Positions 45,001-50,039 are shown, counted from the first letter of the stretch. The stretch is DNA of 64,000 bases from Symbiodinium natans (GCA_905221605.1 CAJNDS010000247.1:580638-644637), one strand, 5' to 3'. Made by a program: numbers and translations. The notes: generated by a model not told the origin, from the letters alone.

Positions 45001-45153
45001 CCATTTTACTACTACACCCTACATCCCAAACCCAAAGCCCTGGCCCCCAACCCAAAGCCCTCATCCCTAAGCCTACAAAGCCAAAAGTCTCAGAGGCAGC
45101 TCCTCGGCACCGGCGTGATGCACACGGATCCGCATGGGGGCAACCTCCTGAAG
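23978..45153 (+). CDS. ABC1/COQ8/ADCK atypical protein kinase-like gene, fragmented over more than 21 kb
   Basis: ABC1 (UbiB/COQ8/ADCK) proteins are atypical kinase/ATPases of mitochondria and plastids, many acting in ubiquinone or plastoquinone and lipid metabolism. The diagnostic motifs occur in order on the + strand: LCELGPS (23978-24009), the KxGQ motif in YIKLGQALAS (24568-24599), PDLVTSEIADELVQLQ (25345-25394), DDLAPFDTAQALEI (25515-25571), the Ala-rich loop in PIAAASLGQVYQ (26049-26104), the VAVK lysine (26798-26829), VQRPDVRRLAAADAALL (27364-27416), ELDYRREAHNAQRFASLY (40648-40702) and HTDPHGGNLLK (45096-45153). Several junctions close in phase. The piece between DAALL and ELDY, the piece between LY and the HxDPH exon, and the parts after the DPH motif are not located. 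The 13-kb gap between 27416 and 40648 contains a retrotransposon and an unrelated gene. Confidence 0.88.
24568..24599 (+). CDS. Kinase exon with KxGQ motif
   Basis: TCAAG|G opens YIKLGQALAS plus one base. The lysine and glutamine of KxGQ are at 24575-24577 and 24584-24586. A GT donor (GTTTGA) follows. The last base joins GC of the next exon to give arginine, making ALASRPDL, as expected for the family. Confidence 0.88.
24641..24860 (+). repeat. Two interstitial telomere-like arrays, TTTAGGG strand
   Basis: TTTAGGG units at 24641-24729 and 24810-24862 lie in the intron after the KxGQ exon. Confidence 0.9.
25345..25394 (+). CDS. Kinase exon, PDLVTSEIADELVQLQ
   Basis: CCCAG|GC opens the exon. 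The 16 codons match RPDLLP.EYIEELSKLQ of ABC1 proteins. A GC donor (GCCGGG) follows. It joins in phase 0 to DDLAPF, giving the LQDDVPPF-like hallmark. Confidence 0.9.
25515..25571 (+). CDS. Kinase exon, DDLAPFDTAQALEIMSEEL
   Basis: GACAG|GAC opens 19 codons matching DDVPPF.TE.A..IIEEEL. A GC donor lies at 25572. The frame stays open to 25682, so the exon could be longer. A piece coding about ten residues is missing before the next exon. Confidence 0.85.
25787..25845 (+). repeat. Interstitial telomere-like sequence, TTTAGGG strand
   Basis: Degenerate TTTAGGG/TTAGGG units in the intron after 25571. A C-rich block precedes the next exon at 25890-25950. Confidence 0.8.
26049..26104 (+). CDS. Kinase exon with alanine-rich loop
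   Basis: AAGAG|G opens SLEDSKPIAAASLGQVYQ plus one base. PIAAASLGQVY is the ABC1 signature in which an alanine-rich loop replaces the glycine loop of ordinary kinases. A GC donor follows. Confidence 0.9.
26430..26515. repeat. GGT/TGC triplet repeat
   Basis: (GGT)n with a short (GCT)n end, inside the kinase-gene intron. Confidence 0.8.
26798..26829 (+). CDS. Kinase exon with VAVK lysine
   Basis: CGCAG|GT opens FVRGRKVAVK. The first two bases complete a glycine codon with the previous exon. VAVK holds the ATP-binding lysine. A GC donor (GCAGGG) follows. Confidence 0.88.
26850..26899 (+). repeat. Interstitial telomere-like sequence, TTTAGGG strand
   Basis: Degenerate GTAGGG/TTAGGG/TTTAGGG units begin about 20 bases after the VAVK exon. 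Confidence 0.85.
27237..27325 (-). repeat. Interstitial telomere-like array, CCCTGAA/CCCTAAA strand
   Basis: Seven CCCTGAA units and several CCCTAAA units lie directly upstream of the kinase exon at 27364. With the array at 26850 they form complementary ends of one intron. Confidence 0.92.
27364..27416 (+). CDS. Kinase exon, VQRPDVRRLAAADAALL
   Basis: AAGAG|GTG opens the exon in phase 0 after VAVK, giving VAVKVQRPDV, the family consensus. A GC donor (GCTGAG) follows. Confidence 0.9.
27438..27612 (+). repeat. GGGTTTCTA minisatellite, TTTAGGG-related
   Basis: Roughly 17 tandem units of about 9 bp (GGGTTTCTA and variants) start about 20 bases after the kinase exon. It is a TTTAGGG-like strand with an inserted C/T pair. 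It encodes spurious SRVSRV-type frames. Confidence 0.9.
27694..27771 (+). CDS. Exon-like island, unassigned
   Basis: GTAAG|G opens the frame ETERRSSEDLVFFVCLLWTM, which ends at a canonical GTGAGT. It lies between two kinase exons, but neither its phase nor its sequence fits the ABC1 family clearly. It could be a missing kinase exon in diverged form or chance. Confidence 0.3.
28667..28749. repeat. Short repeat element, family 4
   Basis: Starts CTATATCCCCTTGGGAA, contains AACCCAAGAGGAT and ends AAGGTTCTAAGGGGAGTAT, like the copy at 5913. Confidence 0.7.
29027..29031. repeat. Target-site duplication, left copy
   Basis: CCCAG directly precedes the 5' LTR and recurs at 37250-37254 directly after the 3' LTR. 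Confidence 0.92.
29032..29167 (+). repeat. 5' LTR
   Basis: 136 bp, TG...CA, the same as the 3' LTR by eye. Very short for a copia LTR. No obvious TATA box. Confidence 0.95.
29168..29182 (+). promoter_or_regulatory. Presumed primer-binding site
   Basis: TGGTGAGCGGAGCCT starts directly after the 5' LTR. TGG at this place is expected for pairing with the CCA end of a tRNA primer. It is not the common initiator-methionine type, and the tRNA is not identified. Confidence 0.5.
29351..31294 (+). CDS. Copia Gag (start of Gag-Pol polyprotein)
   Basis: The ATG opens 647 codons. The first 200 residues resemble the capsid region of copia-type Gag (for example QQYIVRREQDFQRLEENL). An acidic stretch around residues 245-290 follows. 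A CCHC zinc knuckle lies near residues 348-363 (CTSCGQKGHW...C), with C-X2-C-X4-H-X6-C spacing, two residues longer than usual in the last gap. A second Cys/His-rich segment (C-E-H...FWCKEPEC) is near residue 460. The true product probably leaves this frame near 31245-31275, where the next frame continues the protein; the last residues are likely out-of-frame readthrough. Confidence 0.88.
   Translation: MASKLDVDRYGVPQYCGEPELYEEYAERCWDLWYGRLGSDQLQVATPVHLRSGLTGSAYNAVRKLEHTSLITKDTEGKPFEKGLTLLLKTLRDNIEQEAPVKTNELFFGAFYSPQVWRLQTESMQQYIVRREQDFQRLEENLAGSKIPDHIRAMMLLAFGGLDSREQLNVLASVNNEYDFKKISHALRIQYPSCSGKPVHRRDYLGCGRSSSSALPPSTKMKPKYSGQRHFGKGRKGYAMVTYEDEEEKDEGEDAYFEDDEAIVDEEALEADGYSDDDALEAMVLDYDFADETELADAFAAIMQRKKMARPQGTSKGGKPQSFNFQAKGEVTLDQRAKAIKFLKSVTPCTSCGQKGHWAGDVECPNAKKGGKGNRPTSPKKKTFPKKKASSTFFVQDGDAETLLAADSKTPVDGEVLAVVPVDSLGPSFDKFSNHFEIDSNESEVLMVLKTEDLCEHSSYKGGNERNFHRSANGHVRQFWCKEPECNKAVITGRRREPLTLWKYLVQVALCAKQGSKARSRELFQRVTTVRLAALEERETELRAGPPPKQQGHASPPGAAGSWLVVASPSSAPASPYPASQASSSSSFVAKIVRDDQVVEQRIWVYGVCVAPSLELPPFPELSAEDSDVLSALPSDGTRLGPDTQDV
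31265..31946 (+). CDS. Copia protease segment (second frame)
   Basis: This frame continues Gag-Pol after the first frame change. It holds the aspartic protease active site LAILDSGCTRTMHG near 31679-31720, with the D-S-G triad. It ends at a TGA at 31944-31946 right after LLLSRPFMQ, where the sense continues in the next frame (SIIDVGAGKVSF). Confidence 0.82.
31927..33720 (+). CDS. Copia polyprotein segment with methyltransferase-like domain and integrase zinc region (third frame)
   Basis: After SIIDVGAGKVSF comes a linker, then a domain at about 32484-33010. It contains a LFAG-type glycine motif, then GWDATAAAGRKQL, then TILTPPCGPWGPWGHFN with a P-P-C motif, then HVFMEQPG. This order resembles motifs I, IV and VI of cytosine-5 DNA methyltransferases. 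Cytosine methyltransferases are known to have been captured by retrotransposons, including in dinoflagellates. The C-terminal part carries FGHPTNNTLQ and CDACGESH of the copia integrase zinc finger. The frame leaves sense near 33690-33720. Confidence 0.75.
33690..36469 (+). CDS. Copia integrase core and reverse transcriptase (fourth frame)
   Basis: The integrase catalytic triad is visible: D in VVCDATG (33740-33742), D in QVDRGKEF (33869-33871) and E in GRVERLGG (33974-33976), with 34 residues between the last two. A proline-rich linker follows (34600-35150). Reverse transcriptase motifs follow: WVHTDKN, SRLVVQGHQ, TASDASTAYLQ with the first catalytic Asp near 35765, and HVDDL at 36026-36040 in place of the usual YVDD. 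Translation stops at 36467-36469 two codons after a probable one-base insertion. Confidence 0.92.
36450..36887 (+). CDS. Copia RNase H, first part (fifth frame)
   Basis: The frame KGDFALKDAVVFCFSDSSFA continues the sense of the preceding one if one G of AAAGGG is ignored. It includes SDSSFAN, SQCGYIVGL and CRSTLAAESNGFLAGAEAAE, the copia RNase H pattern. Sense is lost again near 36855. Confidence 0.85.
   Translation, partial: KGDFALKDAVVFCFSDSSFANLGDSKSQCGYIVGLSDEKIYTGKEAHLFVTEAYSGGIKRVCRSTLAAESNGFLAGAEAAEYMRALLMELVHPGVPLRDLDDFYLKKKIIAFTDARSLEQTLNKDAGQPSDKRVKIRRPDQRTSR
36855..37116 (+). CDS. Copia RNase H, last part and polyprotein C-terminus (sixth frame)
   Basis: The frame reads VAQIKELLGDNHFED, then RWADTSKMLADVLTK, the typical copia C-terminal ending, and stops at TGA 37114-37116. 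That stop codon is formed by the first three bases of the 3' LTR, so coding sequence runs up to the LTR and any polypurine tract (GAGGACGGG, 37105-37113) lies within it. Confidence 0.85.
37114..37249 (+). repeat. 3' LTR
   Basis: 136 bp, identical by eye to the 5' LTR. Its first three bases are the polyprotein stop codon. Confidence 0.95.
37250..37254. repeat. Target-site duplication, right copy
   Basis: CCCAG, matching 29027-29031. Confidence 0.92.
37492..37626 (-). repeat. Interstitial telomere-like array, CCCTAAA strand
   Basis: About 19 near-perfect CCCTAAA units, one of the longest and cleanest arrays in the window. Confidence 0.95.
37725..37813. repeat. Short inverted-repeat element, family 1, near-perfect palindrome
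   Basis: Left end TACTTGGAGGTTC and right end GAACCTCCAAGTA. The interior (TTATTAACCAATTATA and its mirrored complement) pairs almost throughout, so the whole 89 bp could form one hairpin. Confidence 0.9.
38213..38285 (-). repeat. Interstitial telomere-like array, CCCTAAA strand
   Basis: CCCTAAA/CCCGAAA units end 14 bases before the exon-like island at 38299. Confidence 0.92.
38299..38354 (+). CDS. Exon-like island, unrecognised
   Basis: GCAAG|GC opens KSWQAWYMYNRIKKQRES, and a GC donor-type site follows at 38355. It is flanked tightly by a CCCTAAA array upstream and a TTTAGGG array downstream (38386-38491), like verified exons. It lies in the big kinase-gene intron but its phase and sequence do not fit the ABC1 family. 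No family recognised. Confidence 0.45.
38386..38491 (+). repeat. Interstitial telomere-like array, TTTAGGG strand
   Basis: About 14 TTTAGGG units follow the island at 38299. The array ends about 85 bases before the start codon of the next gene. Confidence 0.95.
38577..39068 (+). CDS. Unknown intronless protein, paralogue of the gene at 50.9-51.7 kb
   Basis: The ATG opens 163 codons ending TGA. The protein has a CCHFGG motif near residue 26, a helical segment SRELLEMLLMQLSRRA, then LKLVSRMSWCQFLQFAKTC and a C-terminal SFWL. No known domain is recognised. The protein at 50900-51746 shares the same blocks in the same order, which shows that both are real coding sequences under constraint. This copy lacks the intron present in the other one, so it could be a retrocopy; no poly-A tail or spliced-leader remnant is evident. 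It lies within the 13-kb gap between kinase exons, on the same strand. Function unknown. Confidence 0.75.
   Translation: MPRSAIHSDAEIESTPAVTDVFENLCCHFGGRRTGCNHLSVKPDRRQREAMQGLSSRELLEMLLMQLSRRAACAGLVFESFEIQQELHQALAKSRIEDASLKPAQHRNLLKLVSRMSWCQFLQFAKTCSGSDPVFIDNLQRRMASLRHGVIPNEETRGPSFWL
39778..39862 (-). repeat. Interstitial telomere-like array, CCCCAAA/CCCGAAA strand
   Basis: Variant units CCCCAAA then CCCGAAA. A G/C-rich island with CAG|GCG at 39914 follows, too short to assign. Confidence 0.88.
39961..40069. repeat. Short inverted-repeat element, family 2 (MITE-like)
   Basis: Starts CCCAAAGAGCCCAATACCCC and ends GGGTATTGGGCTCTCTGGG, with the internal AAGGATCCCT block. Confidence 0.88.
40516..40640 (-). 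repeat. Interstitial telomere-like array, CCCTAAA strand
   Basis: CCCTAAA with CCCTAGA variants, ending 8 bases before the kinase exon at 40648. Confidence 0.95.
40648..40702 (+). CDS. Kinase exon, ELDYRREAHNAQRF
   Basis: CGGAG|GAG opens ELDYRREAHNAQRFASLY plus one base. The match to E(E)LDY..EA.NA..F of ABC1 proteins is clear. A GC donor (GCACGG) follows. Its phase-0 start does not join the exon ending at 27416, so at least one exon between them is unseen. Confidence 0.9.
40800..41053 (+). repeat. Two interstitial telomere-like arrays, TTTAGGG strand
   Basis: TTTAGGG units at 40800-40833 and 40964-41053, following the kinase exon ending at 40702. Confidence 0.93.
41322..41560 (-). repeat. 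Long interstitial telomere-like array, CCCTAAA/CCCCAAA strand
   Basis: About 34 units, mixing CCCTAAA and CCCCAAA with short homogeneous runs of each, which suggests local unit amplification. Together with the arrays at 40800-41053 it forms a large inverted pair. Confidence 0.95.
42770..42822. repeat. Right half of a family 2 inverted-repeat element
   Basis: GGATCCCTAAAGG then GCTTAGGTAAGGGGTATTGG and CTCTGGG match the right part of the element at 7778. Confidence 0.65.
43621..43722. repeat. AT and AAAT microsatellite
   Basis: (TA)n, then (AAAT)n and (AAAC)n, then (TA)n. The tyrosine/isoleucine-rich frames on both strands are artefacts. Confidence 0.9.
45096..45153 (+). CDS. Kinase exon with H-x-D-P-H motif
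   Basis: CAGAG|G opens QLLGTGVMHTDPHGGNLLK. H-T-D-P-H-G-G-N is the ABC1 catalytic motif HADPHPGN, with the Asp and Asn that bind substrate and metal. A GC donor (GCGAAT) follows at 45154; an alternative end at 45160 (GC at 45161) would add ANG. CCCAAA-type sequence precedes the exon at 45010-45075. Confidence 0.92.
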
Positions 45154-45225
45154 GCGAATGGCTTACTATAGCTTCGGAATAATTCCTTTGAGAATATTCC
45201 CTTCTGGTCCCTACACAATTATACT

Positions 45226-45268
45226 AAAATACCACCCCCCCCCCCCCCCAAAAAAAAAAAAAAAAAAC
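45226..45268. repeat. Poly-C/poly-A tract
   Basis: About 16 C then about 18 A in direct succession. Assembly length here is likely unreliable. Confidence 0.8.
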
Positions 45269-45681
45269 CTATTCTAGTACTTAAGGCCCCTATATTTCGT
45301 GTCTTGGGGGTGCGGGCGGCCACGGGCTTTGAGCCGTCGCGGCTTTGCATTGGGGGTTTGACGGAAGAAGGTGGGTCGCTTGGTAGTTGTGGTTCTTTTG
45401 GGCCTAAAACCCCCTAAACCGTAGACCCTAAACCCAAACCCTAAACCAAACCCCTAAACCCTAAACCCTGCAGCTAAATGAGAGTCGCTTGACCTGTCAT
45501 GCTTCACGGCCTCTGCCACTTTTGTAGGGTTGGAGTTGGAGGAGGGTCCGTTAATTCGTGGGCCCGGAGCCCCATGTAAACTCGGCGACCTTCGTGCTGG
45601 TGTCTGCGCGTGTCTTTTGTAGACCTCCAACGATGCCCTGAAACCCTAAACCCCGATATCCGCAACATCGAAAAAAACCGA

Positions 45682-45830
45682 GTCTCCCCAGAATCTCCCC
45701 AGGGTCTCCCCAGGGTCTTTGCCGGGTTTTGCCAGGGTCTCCCCAGGTCCCAGGGTTTCCCATGGTCTTGTCAGGGTTCATCCAGGGTCTTTCCAGGGTC
45801 TCTCCAGGGTCTCCCCAAGTTCCTCAACAA
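45682..45830. repeat. CCAGGGTCTCC minisatellite
   Basis: About 12 degenerate units of 10-12 bp (CCAGGGTCTCC and variants). It is unrelated to the telomere unit. Confidence 0.8.
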
Positions 45831-46250
45831 CCCTAAGCCCCAGCAGCTCGACAGGGACCCGTCCTCGGGGCTGCCAAAACTGCTTGGTCGGGCAGGCGTT
45901 GATTTTACTCGCACACAGTTTGGGGGGGGGAGGGGGAGGGGCGGCGAAGGCTAGCTAGGGGTGGAGGCCTCGCTGATCCTATTGTCCCAACACAACCCTG
46001 AACCCTAAACCTAGTAAACGACAACGACACCAACCAGAATACTGGGCCATACCCATGACTCAAGATACCAGCCTAGCAGCAGGCCATATCCCTTTACCAG
46101 CTCTGTTGGAAGAGGGGCAACCTTAAAGCCCTGAAGAACTGCAGCTCAGCACTTCAATGTCTAAATCGTCTGGAGCCGGTTCTTGTCATTCTTTTTGTAT
46201 GCCATAGGGTGTAATCCGGAAGGGCACCTTTTTTTCTCCTAGGTTGCCCT

Positions 46251-46318
46251 AAATCCTAAACCCTAAACCCTAAACCCTAAACCCTAAACCCTAATCCCTA
46301 AACCCTAAACCCTAAACC
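46251..46318 (-). repeat. Interstitial telomere-like array, CCCTAAA strand
   Basis: About nine CCCTAAA units. Confidence 0.93.
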
Positions 46319-46429
46319 TTTACTCTTCGGTTTCAGACTTGTAAGAAAATCATCGTTGCGAAGCAAGACCTTTGAAAACCCCTGCGGCGTCTCGAGAGGC
46401 GACGCCTGGCAAGCAAGGCAGTGTGATCA

Positions 46430-46620
46430 TGTTGATCATCCTGATTGTTATTATTGTTGTTATGATTGTTGCTGCTATTGTTGTTATTGCTATTATGACT
46501 ATTTTTATTGTTATTGTTGTTATCATTTCATTGTTACTATTGTTGTTATTGTTCTTCTTCTTATTCTTCTTATTCTTGGTTTTCTTCTTCTTCTTCTTGT
46601 TAACCTTCTTCTTATTATGA
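46430..46620. repeat. TTATTG/TTC triplet-rich microsatellite
   Basis: Long T-rich triplet tract (TTG, TTA, then TTC). It produces leucine-, isoleucine- and lysine-rich frames on both strands that should not be read as proteins. Confidence 0.88.
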
Positions 46621-46901
46621 TTCTCGGTAGTAGTACTATTGCTTTTTTTGAACAGTTGCATATGAGGCATGTTTACCCTCGGCATTCGAGCTGTAATGCG
46701 TGGAAAGGTGATGAACGCTGAGCAGGTCAACAGCTCGCTTCGAAACCCTGAGCCCTGAGCCCGGTCAGCCCCCAGCATCACGAAACCCCTGTGTCTTGAG
46801 TTTTTCACTTTTCTCCCAAGTTTTTAGAACCCAGAACAACGCTAAACCGGACCCTTTAGGCCCTAAACCCTATAAACCATAAACCATCCAGATATCTGCA
46901 G

Positions 46902-47002
46902 CCCTCGACCCCCCCACGCTACTGTCCAGGGCAAGCCCGCTCCCGCGGCAACTCGCCGGGCGCTTGACTGAATTGCTCCCTGATCTCCATGCTGCGAGCA
47001 AG
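46902..47002 (+). CDS. Exon-like island, unrecognised
   Basis: After CTGCAG the frame DPPTLLSRASPLPRQLAGRL, then TELLPDLHAASK, has strongly G/C third positions and ends at a GT donor (GTTCAA). CCCTAAA-type sequence lies upstream at 46855-46885. The acceptor is AG|C. Helical and basic in character; no family recognised. It could belong to the end of the kinase gene or to a new gene. Confidence 0.45.
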
Positions 47003-47401
47003 GTTCAATGATTCGATGTGGTGTTGGTTGGACTTTCGAGAGTTAGCGGCTCCACATGGCACAGGCGTGGGGGCTCCGGGAGTGGAAGGCCACAATTCTG
47101 CTGAGCCTCCGCAATCGCTAGGTCTACTTAGACTTCGGACTCGTGGCCGATGTTCCTCTGCAGGCCACTGTGGTTGTGGTTTCTTGTGAGGTTATGCCAC
47201 CCCAGTGCATTTCTTCTGAATGTGACCTTTTTCAGGTGCGAGAAGGATTGGTCTGTGCCGTCATGTACATGGTAGAGCTGGTGGCTTAGAGAATACGGCG
47301 AGTGCACACGGCGTGAACGTTGCCAACTTTAGCAGCCTCTGCTTGTAGCCAGGAGCAGCTGATTAAGGCAAATAATGAAATTTCGGGGTTAAGCTGAGAA
47401 C

Positions 47402-47478
47402 ACACGGGAGGGGAGAGAGGGAGAGGGGGAGAGAGAGAGAGACAGAGAGCGAGAGACACGGAGACAGAGAGAACAGAG
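47402..47478. repeat. GA-rich microsatellite
   Basis: GAGAGA/GACAGA tract. Confidence 0.85.
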
Positions 47479-47608
47479 GTTCTGTGCTTTGCGGCGGTTC
47501 AGTGACTACAATAGTCACACAAGATGAAGGCCGTAGAACGCAGACAGGGATGCCGGGATGCCCTAGTTTAGACTTGCGGCCTTCTTTGGGCATCCGAAAC
47601 TCCCCGAG

Positions 47609-47695
47609 GCGTCGCTGGGCCGATGTCGCAAGCCTCTTCAATGCCCTGATGCTCCTTCCCGACTGGGTGATCGCCGACGCCTGGGGCCGAGAGTC
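47609..47695 (+). CDS. Exon-like island, unrecognised
   Basis: CCGAG|G opens RRWADVASLFNALMLLPDWV and then IADAWGRES. The donor is the canonical GTGAGT. Third positions are G/C-rich throughout, which makes this one of the most convincing unassigned exons. The protein segment is amphipathic. It may correspond to the poorly conserved C-terminal half of ABC1 kinases, but I cannot show that. Confidence 0.55.
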
Positions 47696-47764
47696 GTGAG
47701 TTTGGAAGGCTTGCGGGCTGTTTATGGAACCCGAAGCCCCGAAATAGCGCTTAAAGCCGTAAAC

Positions 47765-47876
47765 TTGGGATGTTCCCCCTTATACTAACAGTCCTTAGTA
47801 GGGATTATAGTACCTCCCTCTTAGATTCCTTCCTAAGGCCTGCTAGTATAAGGCGGAACATCCCAACCGTAAACTC
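47765..47876. repeat. Short inverted-repeat element, family 3 (MITE-like)
   Basis: Left end TTGGGATGTTCCCCCTTATA and right end TATAAGGCGGAACATCCCAA are complementary at nearly all positions. A second copy lies at 49921. Confidence 0.88.
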
Positions 47877-48098
47877 TGAAGACCTTAAAGCCCTTAGATC
47901 GCAAGGAGACCCCCGGAAGTACCCAGAAGCGCCAAGCAGGCCCAAACCCATTCGAAGTTGCGGCGAGCTGGTCGGGCCGAGAATCCCCTTTGAGTGTGCT
48001 TGGCGGCTTGCAGTGAAGGGCCCGAACGCTAAGCCGCGAAGCCTTCAAGGCGCACTGTGTGGAACACAGTCCTTTCCAAGCCCTCGCCAATTGCCAAG

Positions 48099-48146
48099 GC
48101 AGCAACCTTGGCCAGCTTCACGCGGGACATCGAGCTCGCCGCAAAG
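48099..48146 (+). CDS. Exon-like island, unrecognised
   Basis: CCAAG|G opens AATLASFTRDIELAAK, and a GC donor (GCCGCT) follows. Third positions are mostly G/C. Phase 0 on both sides; the next two islands (48404, 49759) are also phase 0 and could be consecutive exons of one gene. Confidence 0.45.
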
Positions 48147-48403
48147 GCCGCTCCACATCGAAAGCCGACAACAGTCACTGGGATGAAGCTGCAGTCTGGA
48201 GAAAGACATGGGGGTGTAGGTGTAGGGCTCAAGGGTCCCAAGGACGCGCCACCAAAACTTCTCTGGCTCTGCACCCCCCGAAGTGGGTGTTCTCCCGGAA
48301 GCCCCAAACCTGACCCCCGAGAAAGTTCCCACAAACAGACCCTGAACCCTAAAACCGTAAACCTTGAACCCTAAACCCTAAAACCCTTTTGCGGCCTTGC
48401 AAG

Positions 48404-48448
48404 GAAGCTTTGGTTTTCCCGCCGGAGACAAAGGGCTCCCAGGCAGAG
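48404..48448 (+). CDS. Exon-like island, unrecognised
   Basis: GCAAG|G opens EALVFPPETKGSQAE, and a GC donor (GCCAGA) follows. CCCTAAA-type sequence precedes it (48340-48386) and TTTAGGG-type sequence follows (48466-48500). Confidence 0.45.
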
Positions 48449-48639
48449 GCCAGACCCTATCTGTGGGTTTAGGGTTTAGAGGGTTTAGGGTTTAGGGTCC
48501 CTCTGTTTACGGTTCAAGGTGCCTAGTGAGCGGCTGATGCGCAGCACTGGTCTCCTATCGGAGGCACGTGTTTTGGGAGGCTCCCGTGGGTGATCTTGCA
48601 AGTCCCGCGCCATCAATATAGACACGTAAATATGTGTTG

Positions 48640-48754
48640 CTTGTAATAATAATACCGATACCAATAACAATAACAATAGCAATAACAATAACAATAAGAA
48701 TAACAATAACAATAGTAATAACAATAATACCAACAACAACACCACCACCACCAA

Positions 48755-48849
<95 letters not shown>

Positions 48850-48935
48850 ACAACAACAACAACACCAACAGCAACAGCAACAGCAACAGCAATTGCAACA
48901 AGAACAATAATAACAAGAGTATAATCGTAATAATA
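48640..48935. repeat. CAACAG hexanucleotide and AATAAC microsatellite
   Basis: About 100 bp of pure (CAACAG)n (48757-48848) is embedded in (AATAAC)n. The poly-leucine frame on the - strand and the threonine/alanine frame on the + strand are by-products. Confidence 0.92.
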
Positions 48936-49180
48936 AGAATAATTATTTGTTCTCTAGTAATGTTATATATATATATGTATGTACATACATAGTATTGTAC
49001 ATGTAATACATGAAACAAAAAATATAAATACAAAGATGATTATAAATAATGCAAACAAATATAAACATAAGTAGAAGTACGGTAACAGTGCTGGATAAGA
49101 AACCTCTAAGTTTTGGCAAGGGTTCCCTGGATTTTTAAATTATGAAGTCCACCCAATTTCCGGAACCATAACCTCCACAA

Positions 49181-49475
49181 TTTTGAGGGTACCCTTGATT
49201 GCTTAATCTATTTCTAAATGTGATGTGAACTGGTAATGTTTGAATTCATAAGGCGACGCCTTACCGATTAGACCAATTTAAGAAATCGAGGAGCTGGATT
49301 TCTTATTTAAGGGCCGGGAGGAGGGGTTTTTTTCCTTCAAGGGGGGGAAACATGAGAAATACAGGGGCTGGATTTCTTAAGTTGTGTCCATTCCAGAAAC
49401 TGAGGGGTGGTTGCAAAAAACAACAAAATATGAAATTTAGGGCCCCAGGATGAGGGTACCCTCGATTTGCTCTCA
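49181..49475. repeat. Unclassified sequence with internal direct repeats
   Basis: GAGGGTACCCTTGATTGCT (49184-49202) recurs as GAGGGTACCCTCGATTTGCT (49453-49472). GAAATCGAGGAGCTGGATTT (49282-49301) recurs as GAAATACAGGGGCTGGATTT (about 49355-49374). Composition is more AT-rich than the surroundings and telomere-like units are absent. It may be a relic mobile element. Confidence 0.5.
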
Positions 49476-49577
49476 ATTTTCGCATCGTGTTCCGAGGGTC
49501 CACCCGCGAGCATGCTCGTTTCTTAGACCAATGATTTCTGAATCGGTGCTGTCACTGTACATACGTAAATGAGACAT

Positions 49578-49712
49578 GATATATATATATATAGATATAC
49601 ACATACATATATGTGTTTCATACATAAATAAATAGATATACACACATATATATAGATACACATGAATATATATATATATATATATATAGAAAATATATAT
49701 GTATATACATTT
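49578..49712. repeat. AT microsatellite
   Basis: (TA)n interspersed with CATACA units. Confidence 0.9.
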
Positions 49713-49758
49713 TTGTTCACACATGTTCGTCGTTTTTTCGCCTCTAGTGGTGCCAGAG

Positions 49759-49809
49759 GTGCCTTCACTTCGCTTCGCGGCTCTCCTGGAGCAGCCGGAG
49801 CCCCGGAAT
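49759..49809 (+). CDS. Exon-like island, unrecognised
   Basis: AGAG|GTG opens VPSLRFAALLEQPEPRN, and a GC donor (GCGAAT) follows. A TTTAGGG array (49828-49893) starts 18 bases later. It is weakly reminiscent of the LR..LL segment near the end of ABC1 kinases, not enough to assign. Confidence 0.45.
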
Positions 49810-49827
49810 GCGAATCGGGAGAGTTCG

Positions 49828-49893
49828 GGTTTAGGGTTTAGGGTTTAGGGTTTAGGGTTTAGGGTTTAGGGTTTAGGGTTTAGGGTTTAGGGT
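49828..49893 (+). repeat. Interstitial telomere-like array, TTTAGGG strand
   Basis: Nine or more perfect TTTAGGG units directly follow the exon-like island at 49759-49809. Confidence 0.95.
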
Positions 49894-49920
49894 CGCAGGG
49901 CCTCCTTTCTCGGGTGGCTC

Positions 49921-50039
49921 GGGACGTTCCGCCTTAATACTAAAAGCCCTTCATACCAGTAGGGATGATATTACCCCCCCCCCCCCCCCCCTTATGAGAA
50001 TCCCTATAAAGGACTCTTCGCATAAGGGAGAACATCCCA
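49921..50039. repeat. Short inverted-repeat element, family 3 (MITE-like)
   Basis: Left end GGGACGTTCCGCCTTA and right end TAAGGGAGAACATCCCAA. A poly-C tract interrupts the interior. Confidence 0.8.

Larger units (their letters stand above)
41565..45090. other. Kinase-gene intron region, no assigned exon
   Basis: The missing middle of the kinase should be encoded here but was not found. The stretch contains a truncated family 2 element (42770-42822), an AT/AAAT microsatellite (43621-43722), a short CCCTAAA array (43931-43999), the right half of a family 1 element (about 44134-44193) and TTTAGGG-type sequence at 44378-44404 and 44590-44645. Confidence 0.5.

Noticed and set aside
48485-49033. 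182-codon - strand frame, almost all leucine
   Set aside because: It is the translation of the CAACAG/AATAAC microsatellite.
49205-49285. tRNA-like segment on the - strand (TAATCGGTAAGGCGTCGCC)
   Set aside because: A D-arm-like stretch is present but no acceptor, anticodon or T stem pairs. At most a relic.
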